28,263 nt of DNA from Stenotrophomonas_A sp036403795 (GTDB taxonomy: Bacteria; Pseudomonadota; Gammaproteobacteria; Xanthomonadales; Xanthomonadaceae). Location: positions 1 through 28,263 of the forward strand of contig DASWQJ010000019.1 of the NCBI GenBank assembly GCA_036403795.1, in the 5' to 3' direction. The first letter of the stretch is position 1; every line of letters begins with the position of its first letter. The position numbers and the translations under genes are program-made. This document shows positions 15,382 through 22,990 of this stretch, one piece after another. The notes under the pieces were generated by a model. That model searched no databases. It was not told where the DNA came from and was given only the letters and a program-made list of their open reading frames with translations.

Positions 15382-17312
15382 ACCTGCTCGATGCTTTGCA
15401 GCGCGCCGGTACGCTGCGCAGTCTGGACGTGGCCTTGGCGCAAAGTCTGCAGCGGCTGGCGCCCCAGACCGATGATCTGACCCTGGCCGGCGCTGCGCTG
15501 GCATCGCTGGCGGTGGCCAGCGGGCATGCGGGGTTCGATCCCTTGCGTGTTGAAGTACTGCTCGATCCGCATGAAGCATCGCCACCGGTGCTGCCGGATC
15601 CGGCTGATTGGCAGCGCGCGCTGGCGGCCTCCCGCTGGGTCGCGCAACCAACGCCTGACCAGGCCGCCGCTGCCGATTGCCTGCTCGTGCTCGAACGTGG
15701 GCTGCTGTATCTGCGCCGCTACCGTGAATATGAGCGCCGACTCGCCTCGGGCCTGCGTCGGATCGCCGAGCCATCCTTGCCCACCGTGGACGTCACGGCG
15801 CTGGCGGGCGTGTTTGCACAGTTGTTTCCTGCGGCAACGGGAACGGAAGACCGTCAGGCCCGTGCCGCGGCGCTGGCCCTGCGTCGCGCCTTGCTGCTGG
15901 TCACCGGTGGTCCCGGGACGGGGAAGACCACCACCATCGCGCGCCTGCTATTGCTGCGCATCGCCCAGGCCCGCGTCGCCGGTACCGCCGAGCCGCGCAT
16001 CGCCTTGGCCGCACCGACGGGACGCGCCGCCGAACGCATGGCCGAAAGCCTGCGCGCGGCGGTGGCACGCGCGCTGGACGATGGCGTCGATGCCTCCTTG
16101 GCCCAAGGTTTGCCCAGTGGTGCCAGTACCCTGCATCGCCTGCTGGGGGTGATTCCCGGCCTGCCGCGTTTCCGCCACGACGCCGACAACCCGCTGGCAT
16201 TGGATCTCATCGTCGTCGATGAAGCGTCCATGGTGGACCTGCCCTTGATGTGCAAGCTGGTCGAAGCGGTGGCCGAAGGCACCCAGTTGATCCTGCTGGG
16301 CGATGCCGACCAGTTGCCCTCGGTCGAGGCCGGCGATGTGTTGGCCGCGATCCTGCAAGCGGCCGGCGATGGCGAGGCCTTGCGACCGGACGATGCCCAG
16401 GCGCTGCAACCGCTGTTGGGGGAGACACCCAGCGAGCCGCTTGCCACCGGCGGCCTGTCCGGGCATCGCGTCCATCTGCTGCGCGGCTACCGACAACACC
16501 TGGGCTTCGACCTGGGGCCGCTGGCCGATGCGGTGCGCACGGGAGACGCAGAACGCAGTCTTTCGCTGCTTCGCGCCGGTGGGCTGCCAGGCGTGCATTT
16601 CCACGAAGGCATTGATGACCCGTTGCAAGCCAACGGCGACGTATTGCTGGCGCATTGGCGCGGGTTGGGCGGCCACATCGACCCGGCACTGGCGCTTCGG
16701 GAGGCTGGACGCGTGCGGCTGCTTACCGCGGTTCGCGCCGGGCCGCAGGGCGCACGCGGCCTCAACGCCCGCATCGAACAACTGCTCGCAGAAAGTGGCT
16801 CGGGCGCACGCCGTCTCGGGGCGGCTTCGCCCTGGTTCCAGGGACGATTGGTGTTGATCACCGAGAACAGCTACCGCCACGGCCTGTTCAACGGCGATGT
16901 CGGTATCTGCCTGCGCGCCGCCGACTCACCGGGCCCGCTCGTGGCGTGGTTCGCCGGCGACGGTGACGGCGAGGTCCGTGGTTTCCACCCAGCCGCGCTG
17001 CCCGCGCACGAGAGCGCCTTCGCGATGACCGTGCACAAGGCCCAGGGCAGCGAATTCGAAGAGGTCTGGTTGCAGTTGCCCGCGCACGATGCGCGCGTAC
17101 TCAGTCGAGAGCTGGTCTACACCGCCATCACCCGGGCGCGGCGAACGCTGCACCTGGCTGGCAGCGAACCGGTACTGCGTGCGGCGCTTGCGCGACACGC
17201 GGCGCGGGTCTCGGGGCTCGCGTGGCGATTGGAAAATCATGAAGCTGCATCACCTGCCGGGGCGGACGAACCGGAGTCACCGCACCTACCCGAGCAAGGC
17301 TCGCTCTTCTGA
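15378..17312 (+). CDS. recD: Exodeoxyribonuclease V subunit alpha, RecD
   Basis: A 644-residue RecD, the 5'-3' superfamily 1 helicase of RecBCD, slightly longer than in E. coli (608). An N-terminal RecB-binding domain occupies about residues 1-150. The helicase motifs follow: Walker A GGPGTGKTT at 177-185, LAAPTGRAAERMAES, STLHRLLG, Walker B LIVVDEASMVDLPL, LLGDADQLPSVEAGDVL, and the UvrD-type end motif AMTVHKAQGSEFEEVWLQLP with LVYTAITRARR. These indicate an active helicase. The short Ala-rich region after the Walker B domain and an acidic tail account for the extra length. The ATG overlaps the recB stop as ATGA. No clear intrinsic terminator lies between it and the convergent TonB-like gene (gap 17313-17400). 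Confidence 0.96.
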   Translation: MNLLDALQRAGTLRSLDVALAQSLQRLAPQTDDLTLAGAALASLAVASGHAGFDPLRVEVLLDPHEASPPVLPDPADWQRALAASRWVAQPTPDQAAAADCLLVLERGLLYLRRYREYERRLASGLRRIAEPSLPTVDVTALAGVFAQLFPAATGTEDRQARAAALALRRALLLVTGGPGTGKTTTIARLLLLRIAQARVAGTAEPRIALAAPTGRAAERMAESLRAAVARALDDGVDASLAQGLPSGASTLHRLLGVIPGLPRFRHDADNPLALDLIVVDEASMVDLPLMCKLVEAVAEGTQLILLGDADQLPSVEAGDVLAAILQAAGDGEALRPDDAQALQPLLGETPSEPLATGGLSGHRVHLLRGYRQHLGFDLGPLADAVRTGDAERSLSLLRAGGLPGVHFHEGIDDPLQANGDVLLAHWRGLGGHIDPALALREAGRVRLLTAVRAGPQGARGLNARIEQLLAESGSGARRLGAASPWFQGRLVLITENSYRHGLFNGDVGICLRAADSPGPLVAWFAGDGDGEVRGFHPAALPAHESAFAMTVHKAQGSEFEEVWLQLPAHDARVLSRELVYTAITRARRTLHLAGSEPVLRAALARHAARVSGLAWRLENHEAASPAGADEPESPHLPEQGSLF

Positions 17313-17400
17313 CCTGCCGGGAGGGTTCGCCAAAACGATGATCGAAGGCCGTTGCCCGCGGTCGCGCCGCCGGGTCGATCTGCTGCTGGCGGCAGTCGCT

Positions 17401-18246
17401 TTACCGGTACGGACCGGGCCCGCGCCAGACCACTTCGCCCTGGCGGTAGACCTGGATCATGTTGATGACCTCGCGGCCGTCGCCAATCGCCTGCATTTGC
17501 GGTGAGCCGGGGTCCAGCAGGCGGCACTTGCCGGCGCCGCGCCTGAGGGCGATCTCCAGCGGGCACACCATGCGGTACTGCGTGCCTGGCAGGGGAACGG
17601 CGATCTCTTTCATGCCCTGTTCCTTCCAGCTGCGCAGCAAGGTCTCGCTGCGCAGGTCGTAGTACACCTGGTAGCCGCCGACCTCCATGCTCGGCTCCCT
17701 GGCAGCGGCGTCGTTTCGGTTGCCCTGGTCGGCGGCCGGACCGGTGGCCAGCCCTTCGTCGGCCGGGGCGACGTCTTCGGCCAGCATGCCGGGTGGGCGT
17801 CCGGTCCAGGTCTCGGGGCGGCGCTGCGGCGGTGTGCGCGGAGTGGCGGCGGGTGCCTGCGCCTGGCGCGGTTCGGCGTTTTCCTGGGTACGGGGCACCG
17901 CCACGCGGTCGGACGTAGCGGCGGCGTCTGGGGGCGGGACCGGATCCTTGGCCTGCTTCACCAGCGTCGACTGGACCGGCGAGGCGGCGCGCGTAGGCAC
18001 CGGCGACGGTGAAGGGGGCGGGCTCGGTACCTGCTCGGACGGTCGCGAATCGCCGACGAAATCCACTTTCATCCGGCTGCCGCTGGCAGCGCCCTGCGGG
18101 GTCGTCACGGTGGGCTTGGAGGCCATCAGCAGCAGGAGCAACAGCAGCACATGCAGCAGCGCACTGATCAGCGCCGCCACCCACGGCTGCAAGCGTTCGA
18201 TCCTGGCTTCGGCCTTGGCATCCAGGGGAGTCGACGCGTTGCTCAT
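17401..18246 (-). CDS. TonB-like single-span periplasmic protein of unknown function
   Basis: A 281-residue protein that I cannot assign to a named family. The architecture resembles TonB/TolA: about 20 cytoplasmic residues, a transmembrane helix at 22-41 (PWVAALISALLHVLLLLLLL), a long periplasmic linker rich in Pro, Ala and charged residues (about 65-185), and a compact C-terminal domain (about 188-281). That domain contains two cysteines, Cys228 and Cys241, in the order MVCPLE...GAGKCRLL, likely a disulfide, and ends in YR. The helix lacks a clear TonB-type SXXXH start, though SALLH at 28-32 is similar. There is no neighbouring exbB/exbD. The gene is convergent with recD and divergent from kgtP, so it is probably transcribed alone. 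The ATG at 18246 has only weak GGTGG upstream. Confidence 0.85.
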   Translation of the reverse strand: MSNASTPLDAKAEARIERLQPWVAALISALLHVLLLLLLLMASKPTVTTPQGAASGSRMKVDFVGDSRPSEQVPSPPPSPSPVPTRAASPVQSTLVKQAKDPVPPPDAAATSDRVAVPRTQENAEPRQAQAPAATPRTPPQRRPETWTGRPPGMLAEDVAPADEGLATGPAADQGNRNDAAAREPSMEVGGYQVYYDLRSETLLRSWKEQGMKEIAVPLPGTQYRMVCPLEIALRRGAGKCRLLDPGSPQMQAIGDGREVINMIQVYRQGEVVWRGPGPYR

Positions 18247-18452
18247 GCCACCGGGGATGCGTCGGGGTTGCGGGCCTTCATGCGGGATCTACAAAGTGAG
18301 GCCGGTGGGGTTGCGCATCGTAGCGCGTACTGGACGCTTTTCGTCCGAACCCACCTTGCGGAACGTCACAAACCGCTCGCCAGCCCGCGATTCGCGACGG
18401 GAGACACCCACTCGGCGGTCCGCTTCCAGACAAGGCCCACACAAGAGGCTTC

Positions 18453-18458
18453 TATACT
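18453..18458 (+). promoter_or_regulatory. Candidate -10 box of the kgtP-like gene
   Basis: TATACT in GGCTTCTATACTCCC is the best -10 match in the 244-nt region between the TonB-like gene and the permease start at 18491. No clear -35 is present; ACAAGG at 18430-18435 is at the right 17-nt distance but matches poorly. The rest of this intergenic stretch shows nothing I can interpret. Confidence 0.5.
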
Positions 18459-18490
18459 CCCTCCTCGTTCCTCCTCACAGGTCTCGCGCC

Positions 18491-19870
18491 ATGAGTGCAA
18501 CCGCAATGCCTCCGATCGACCCCGATGCCACCGTCGCACCCGGCAGCCTGCGTCGCTCGATATCCAATACGCTCAAGGGCTCTGCGGGCAACCTGGTCGA
18601 GTGGTACGACGTCTACGTCTACTCGGTCTTCGCGATCTATTTCGAATCCCAGTTCTTTTCCAAAGAGGACAAGAACGCGACCCTGTACATCTGGGCGATC
18701 TTCGCGGTGACGTTCCTGATGCGGCCTATCGGCGCGTGGTATTTCGGCCGCTTCGCCGACCGTCACGGGCGGCGCCAGGCACTCACCGTGTCGGTTTCCC
18801 TGATGGCTGCCTGTTCTTTCATCATCGCAATCACCCCAACGGTCGCCACGATCGGTGCGGCGGCGGCGCTGATCCTGCTGTTGGCGCGCTTGCTGCAGGG
18901 CTTCGCGACCGGTGGTGAATACGGCACCAGCGCGACCTACATGTCCGAGGCGGCAATTCCGGGTCGTCGTGGCTTCCTGTCGTCTTTCCATTACGTGACG
19001 CTGGTCGGCGGCCATGTAGTGGCGCAGACCGTCCTGTTGCTGATGCTGCACTTCCTTGAGGTGCCGCAGATCTCCGAATGGGGTTGGCGCGTGGCCTTCG
19101 GCCTGGGTGGGATCGGCGCGCTGGTGGTGTTCTGGCTGCGCCGGACCATGGACGAATCGCTGAGCGCCGCCTCCATCGAGCAGGCCAAGCAAGGCAAGGC
19201 GGGCGCTTCCGGGTCGATGCGCGAGCTGTTCGTGAATCAATGGCGGCCGCTGCTGCTGTGCTTCCTCATCACCGCCGGCGGCACGATTGCCTTCTATACC
19301 TACTCGGTCACCGGTCCGAAGATGATCCAGACCGCATTCGCCGGCGACGACGTGATGAAGGGCACCTACATCAATCTGGCCGCGTTGGTGGTGCTGATGC
19401 TGATGCAGCCGGTCGGCGGCTGGCTGTCGGACATGGTGGGCCGCAAGACCCTGCTGGTGTTTTTCGGCATCGGCGGGGTGCTCTACACCTGGTTCCTGGT
19501 GCTGCGCCTGCCGCAACAGACCGACTGGCTGACAGCATTCACCATCTTGACCATCGGCTTCGTCATCCTCACCGGCTACACCTCAATCAACGCGGTGGTG
19601 AAGGCCGAGTTGTTTCCCACGCACGTGCGCGCCCTCGGCGTAGGCCTGGGATACGCATTGGCCAATTCGGCCTTCGGCGGCACGGCGCCGTTGCTGTACC
19701 AGGCCGCGTTGCGGGCCGATCGCGTCACCGAGTTCGTCGGATACGCCACGGCTGTCATCGCCGTCTCGCTGGTGGTCTATGTGTTCTTCCTGACCAACAA
19801 GGGCTCCAACTGGCTCGATCACGAGGATGCGATGCACAAGCGCCGGTCCGGGCCCGCCGATCGTCGCTGA
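18491..19870 (+). CDS. kgtP: MHS-family MFS transporter, alpha-ketoglutarate permease-like
   Basis: A 459-residue, 12-helix proton symporter of the metabolite:H+ symporter branch of the MFS. It resembles E. coli KgtP in its diagnostic blocks: GNLVEWYDVYVYS near the first helix, MRPIGAWYFGRFADRHGRR (motif A), LLQGFATGGEYGTSATYMSE, SSFHYVTLVGGHV, FYTYSVTGPKM, and YTSINAVVKAELFPTHVRALGVGLGYALANSAFGG. It probably imports 2-oxoglutarate or a related dicarboxylate into the cytoplasm; the exact substrate is inference. The open frame extends to 17687 upstream, but the ATG at 18491 matches the family start. The Shine-Dalgarno is weak. It stands alone, with hairpins immediately downstream. Confidence 0.93.
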   Translation: MSATAMPPIDPDATVAPGSLRRSISNTLKGSAGNLVEWYDVYVYSVFAIYFESQFFSKEDKNATLYIWAIFAVTFLMRPIGAWYFGRFADRHGRRQALTVSVSLMAACSFIIAITPTVATIGAAAALILLLARLLQGFATGGEYGTSATYMSEAAIPGRRGFLSSFHYVTLVGGHVVAQTVLLLMLHFLEVPQISEWGWRVAFGLGGIGALVVFWLRRTMDESLSAASIEQAKQGKAGASGSMRELFVNQWRPLLLCFLITAGGTIAFYTYSVTGPKMIQTAFAGDDVMKGTYINLAALVVLMLMQPVGGWLSDMVGRKTLLVFFGIGGVLYTWFLVLRLPQQTDWLTAFTILTIGFVILTGYTSINAVVKAELFPTHVRALGVGLGYALANSAFGGTAPLLYQAALRADRVTEFVGYATAVIAVSLVVYVFFLTNKGSNWLDHEDAMHKRRSGPADRR

Positions 19871-19883
19871 GGAGTGTGCGCGC

Positions 19884-19922
19884 GGCCCGGAGGCGGTACT
19901 TCCCACAAGTCCCCGCCGGGCC
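19884..19922 (+). other. Hairpin-forming sequence after the kgtP-like gene
   Basis: GGCGG (19892-19896) and CCGCC (19913-19917) enclose a second pairing ACTT/AAGT (19898-19901, 19907-19910) around a 5-nt loop. An alternative outer stem is GGCCCGG (19884-19890) with CCGGGCC (19916-19922). It lies 14 nt after the permease stop. There is no T-tract, so if it ends transcription it is not a classic intrinsic terminator. It may instead protect the mRNA 3' end. Confidence 0.35.
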
Positions 19923-19951
19923 GGTGCGGCGTCACCACGCTGACCGGCCAT

Positions 19952-19980
19952 GGCGCCTGCGCACGCAGTGTGCGCGCGCC
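19952..19980 (+). other. Second GC-rich hairpin between the kgtP-like gene and folE
   Basis: GGCGC (19952-19956) pairs with GCGCC (19976-19980) and GCGCAC (19959-19964) with GTGCGC (19970-19975), leaving a 2-nt bulge and a 5-nt loop. This makes an 11-bp stem without a following T-run. The 12-mer AGTGTGCGCGCG inside it (19967-19978) also occurs at 19873-19884, 94 nt upstream. The remaining sequence to folE shows a possible -10, TAACAT at 20068-20073. Confidence 0.35.
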
Positions 19981-20101
19981 TTGCCGGGTCCCGGACGTAC
20001 CGCCAGCGGGACCCGTCCACCGGGTCCAACCACTGCCCGAACCGCGGCGACGCCGCGACGACTCGGTTAACATGCAGCCCCGCTTTCCAGGGTTGCCGTC
20101 C

Positions 20102-20701
20102 ATGACCCAGCACGATCCCAAATCCCCAGTTACCCAGGAACAGGCCGAAGAGGCCGTCCGTACGCTGCTTCGCTGGTCCGGCGATGACCCGACGCGCGAG
20201 GGTCTGATCGATACCCCCCGCCGCGTGGCCAAGGCCTACGGCGACTGGTTCAGCGGCTACCGCGACGACCCGCGTGAATACCTGTCCAGGACCTTCGAGG
20301 AAGTGGCCGGCTACGACGAACTGATCGTGCTGCGCGATATCGAATACGAAAGCCACTGCGAGCATCACATGGCCCCGATCATCGGCAAGGTCCATATCGG
20401 ATACCTGCCCGATGGCAAGGTGGTGGGCATCAGCAAGCTGGCCCGGGTCGTCGATGCCTATGCGCGTCGCTTCCAGGTCCAGGAGAAGATGACCGCGCAG
20501 ATCGCCGAATGCATCCAGCAGATCCTGGGCCCGCGTGGCGTGGGCGTGGTGGTGCAGGGCAGCCATGAATGCATGACCACCCGAGGGGTGCACAAGCGCG
20601 GTGTGAGCATGGTCACTTCGAAGATGCTCGGGACCTTCCGCGAGGATGCGCGCACCCGCGCCGAGTTCCTGCGCTTCATCGATGCTGGCGGCACGCGCTG
20701 A
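20102..20701 (+). CDS. folE: GTP cyclohydrolase I, FolE
   Basis: A 199-residue GTP cyclohydrolase I, converting GTP to 7,8-dihydroneopterin triphosphate, the first step of folate (tetrahydropterin) synthesis in the cytoplasm. The zinc ligands are Cys86 and His89 in SHCEHHMAP and Cys157 in HECMTTRG, with the same spacing as E. coli C110/H113/C181. Other landmarks are DPTREGLIDTPRRVAKAY, VGISKLARVVDAYARR, FQVQEKMTAQIA and KRGVSMVTS. The ATG at 20102 gives the normal N-terminus; an in-frame ATG at 20072 would add ten residues but overlaps a likely -10 box (TAACAT). No strong ribosome binding site is seen. It is monocistronic, followed by a possible terminator. Confidence 0.97.
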   Translation: MTQHDPKSPVTQEQAEEAVRTLLRWSGDDPTREGLIDTPRRVAKAYGDWFSGYRDDPREYLSRTFEEVAGYDELIVLRDIEYESHCEHHMAPIIGKVHIGYLPDGKVVGISKLARVVDAYARRFQVQEKMTAQIAECIQQILGPRGVGVVVQGSHECMTTRGVHKRGVSMVTSKMLGTFREDARTRAEFLRFIDAGGTR

Positions 20702-20750
20702 CGCCTGGCCGGATCCCCTGCTTTCCAGCCGAGGGCGCCAATACACCCGC

Positions 20751-20782
20751 GCTTGGGACTTGAACCGCCCAAGCCCACTTTT
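20751..20782 (+). terminator. Possible intrinsic terminator of folE
   Basis: GCTTGGG (20751-20757) pairs with CCCAAGC (20768-20774) across a 10-nt loop, and the stem is followed by CCAC and then TTTT (20779-20782). It lies 50 nt after the folE stop. The stem is modest and the T-run short and slightly displaced, so this is a moderate call. The rest of 20702-20900 contains no gene; the promoter of the DUF202 gene must lie here, but I cannot place it. Confidence 0.45.
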
Positions 20783-20900
20783 ATCGAGTTCGGTCGGCCG
20801 GCGATCTAGGTATTTCTACCGCTGCCTCTGCGCAGAATTACGGTGGCGATACCGCGGCTGGAACGGTCACCATCGGCATTCGCGCCCCTGGAGCCCGGTC

Positions 20901-21368
20901 ATGACTGAACCCGACACCGGCCTGTCCGGCCTTCCCGCTCCGGTCGTTGCCCGACTGACCGGACAAACCGATCTCGCCTCCACGTCCAACCAGCTCGCCA
21001 TCTACCGCACCGAGCTGGCGTATCTGCGGACCCACCTGGCCAACGAACGCACCCACCTGGCCTATTTGCGCACCGCGATCTCGCTCGTCGGCTTCGGCAT
21101 CACCATCAACCGTTTCGCCATCTACCTGATGCAGGAAAAGATGGCACCCACGCGGGAGGTGATGCTGCGTGACACCGGCAATGCCGGGTGGGGCATGGTG
21201 GTGATCGGGCTGATCCTGCTGGGCTGGTCGTTGTATCGCTACTGGGCCGTCAACCGCGATATCGACGAGGGCCGTTACAGCAAGCGCTTCCGCGTCGTGC
21301 TGTGGACGACGCTGATCCTGCTGCTTGCCGGTGGGGCCAGCGTGATCTGGCTCTTCCCGCAGCACTGA
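20901..21368 (+). CDS. DUF202 family small membrane protein
   Basis: A 155-residue inner-membrane protein of the DUF202 (YidH-like) family, whose function is not established. The signature is the cytoplasmic NERTHLAYLRTAISLVGFGI block at about residues 49-70, leading into the first of three membrane helices (about 55-78, 97-117 and 136-153). A short related segment (AYRTE-like YRTELAYLRTHLA) stands just before it, so the LAYLRT unit occurs twice. The open frame runs upstream to 20646 inside folE, but the ATG at 20901 fits best. It overlaps nothing and ends 3 nt before the end of the convergent TauE/SafE gene, with no room for a separate terminator. Confidence 0.9.
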   Translation: MTEPDTGLSGLPAPVVARLTGQTDLASTSNQLAIYRTELAYLRTHLANERTHLAYLRTAISLVGFGITINRFAIYLMQEKMAPTREVMLRDTGNAGWGMVVIGLILLGWSLYRYWAVNRDIDEGRYSKRFRVVLWTTLILLLAGGASVIWLFPQH

Positions 21369-21371
21369 AGG

Positions 21372-22148
21372 TCACCCCGCGAAGGTGTCCCAGCCCATCC
21401 GGGCGATCAGCACGACCACCAGCACCAGGAACAGTTGGCGGATCAATGGCGTGCCGCCTCGCAACGCCAGCCGGGTGCCGGCGACCGCGCCGGCCATGTT
21501 GGCCGCGGCCATCGGCACGGCGGCGGCCAGCAGCACCTTGCCGCTGGGCACGAAAAACGACAGCGCCGCCACGTTGGTGGCCAGGTTCACCACCTTGGAG
21601 GCCGCCGAGGCGCGCAGGAAATCCAGGCCGAAAAAGCGGATGAACAGGAAGATCAGGAAACTGCCCGTCCCGGGCCCAAAGAAGCCGTCATAGAAGCCGA
21701 TCGCCGCACCCATCGCCAGCGCGATGAGCAATTCGCGCCGGCCGACCTGGCGGGGGCGATGGAGGGCTCCGAAGTCTTTCTTCACCAGGGTGTAGGCAAA
21801 CATCGCCACCAGCAGCCCGAGAATCAGCGGCCTCACGGCGGCCTTGGGCAGCAAGCTCACTGCCGTGGCGCCGAGGAAGGAAAACACGAACGCCGTGCCG
21901 GCGGCGTACAGCACCGGACGCCAGGGAAACCGCACATGGCGCGCGTACCGCCATGCGGCCACGCCGGTGCCGAACATCGAGCTGAACTTGTTGGTCCCCA
22001 GGACCACCGCCGGGACTTCGCGTGGCAACGTGGCGAACAGGCCAGGCAACTGCACCAGGCCGCCGCCGCCCACCGCGGCATCCACCAACCCCGCGGCGAA
22101 CGCGATGCACAGCAGCCAGGGCAATTCCGGGGGGAGCAGCTCGATCAT
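21372..22148 (-). CDS. TauE/SafE (TSUP) family permease
   Basis: A 258-residue polytopic membrane protein of the sulfite exporter TauE/SafE family, which moves sulfur-containing or other small organic anions across the inner membrane. Both family repeats are visible: AFAAGLVDAAVGGGGLVQLPGLFATLP with VVLGTNKFSSMFGT near the N-terminus, and GAAIGFYDGFFGPGTGSFLIFLFIRFFG with ASAASKVVNLATNVAAL in the second half. These give about eight helices in two inverted halves. The substrate cannot be told from sequence or neighbours. The ATG at 22148 has only a weak upstream site. It is tail-to-tail with the DUF202 gene and head-to-head with ychJ. Confidence 0.93.
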   Translation of the reverse strand: MIELLPPELPWLLCIAFAAGLVDAAVGGGGLVQLPGLFATLPREVPAVVLGTNKFSSMFGTGVAAWRYARHVRFPWRPVLYAAGTAFVFSFLGATAVSLLPKAAVRPLILGLLVAMFAYTLVKKDFGALHRPRQVGRRELLIALAMGAAIGFYDGFFGPGTGSFLIFLFIRFFGLDFLRASAASKVVNLATNVAALSFFVPSGKVLLAAAVPMAAANMAGAVAGTRLALRGGTPLIRQLFLVLVVVLIARMGWDTFAG

Positions 22149-22288
22149 GGGTCAGGATCCACACAGGCGTTGCGGGTGCTGGCGTCGATCGCCGGCCAGC
22201 GCGCGCGCCAGCATACGTGGCGGCTCCGCGCGCGCCCAGGGGCTCGCCGCAGGTGCAGGCTGCGCAAGCAGACCGCACAATCGATCCC

Positions 22289-22696
22289 ATGAGTGCCAAG
22301 CCTGAGCGGCGTCCCGTCGCCGATCCCTGTCCTTGCGGTCGCGCGCTGTCCTACGCGCAATGTTGTGGCCGTTATCACGGCGGGGTGCCCGCGCCCGACG
22401 CCGAGTCGCTGATGCGTTCGCGCTACACCGCCTACGTTCGCCTGCAGGCGGCCTACCTGCTGCGAACCTGGCACCCCTCCACCCGCCCGGCCGAGTTGTC
22501 CCTGGACGAACCGTCAGGCGCCCGGACTACCTGGCTGGGGCTGGAAGTCCTGAAGACCATCGACACGGCTCCGGACCGGGCCGAGGTGGCTTTCCAGGCC
22601 CGCTACCGGATTGGCGGCGCCAGCGCGGTTCGCATGCGCGAACACAGCCGGTTTGTCCGGGAGCAGGACCAATGGTTCTATCTGGACGCCCTGTGA
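22289..22696 (+). CDS. ychJ: YchJ family protein with one zinc-binding SEC-C motif
   Basis: A 135-residue YchJ-family protein of unknown cellular role. The N-terminal SEC-C-type metal site is Cys14 and Cys16 in DPCPCG and Cys25-Cys26 in AQCCGRY. The NTF2-like YchJ domain follows with the diagnostic AESLMRSRYTAYVRL, YLLRTWHPSTRP, TTWLGLEVL, VAFQARYRIGG and EHSRFVREQDQWFYLDAL. E. coli YchJ has a second SEC-C motif after the domain; here the protein stops directly after FYLDAL, so only the N-terminal motif is present. The start at 22289 is preceded 7 nt upstream by CACAAT, a possible -10 box. The frame continues upstream but overlaps the TauE/SafE gene on the opposite strand. Confidence 0.92.
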   Translation: MSAKPERRPVADPCPCGRALSYAQCCGRYHGGVPAPDAESLMRSRYTAYVRLQAAYLLRTWHPSTRPAELSLDEPSGARTTWLGLEVLKTIDTAPDRAEVAFQARYRIGGASAVRMREHSRFVREQDQWFYLDAL

Positions 22697-22792
22697 CCGC
22701 TAACCGGCTCGCCATCTCCACGCCGCTTTCGCACGCGCTGGATATGCTCGGCTCCAGGATAGGCAGGGCCGCGGTTCGGCAAAGGGACGGCG

Positions 22793-22990
22793 ATGGGCAA
22801 CCTCAGTCTCTGGCAATGGATGCTGGCGTTGATCTTGGTATTTGGCTTCCTGGTGCCGGCGCTGCTGGCGGCCTGGATGATCCGGCGCGGGCCGGTCGGC
22901 GTGCGCGCCAGCCCGGTGCCGGTGCTCATTCCGGGAGAGCGGGTCGATGAAGCGCCACATCCCCGCGCTGTCTTGCGCGACGCCGCCTGA
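22793..22990 (+). CDS. Small single-span membrane protein, hypothetical
   Basis: A 65-residue ORF, not recognised. Residues 5-30 are strongly hydrophobic (LWQWMLALILVFGFLVPALL), followed by a positively charged stop-transfer region (WMIRRG) and a short Pro/Val-rich tail. This predicts one membrane helix with the N-terminus outside. AAAGGG at 22781-22786 is a good ribosome binding site, six nt before the ATG, which together with the membrane-protein composition makes a real gene likely. Its last 44 nt overlap the start of the transglycosylase frame in another register, so the two may be translationally coupled. The last 25 codons could be noise if the true protein is shorter, but no earlier stop exists. 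Confidence 0.55.
   Translation: MGNLSLWQWMLALILVFGFLVPALLAAWMIRRGPVGVRASPVPVLIPGERVDEAPHPRAVLRDAA

Noticed and set aside
18452..19516. 354-codon open frame antisense to the kgtP-like gene
   Set aside because: His/Gln/Arg-rich translation without domain features, fully covered by a well-supported transporter gene on the other strand.
20740..20785. Sequence resembling a minus-strand tRNA T-arm (GGTTCAAGTCCC on the reverse strand)
   Set aside because: The flanking bases do not make the 5-bp T-stem correctly, and no acceptor, D or anticodon arm can be placed. The inverted repeat is better read as a possible folE terminator.
21435..22292. 285-codon plus-strand open frame over the TauE/SafE gene
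   Set aside because: It is antisense to a clear membrane protein gene, and its translation is Gln/His/Arg-rich shadow sequence. The real plus-strand gene here is ychJ, starting at 22289.
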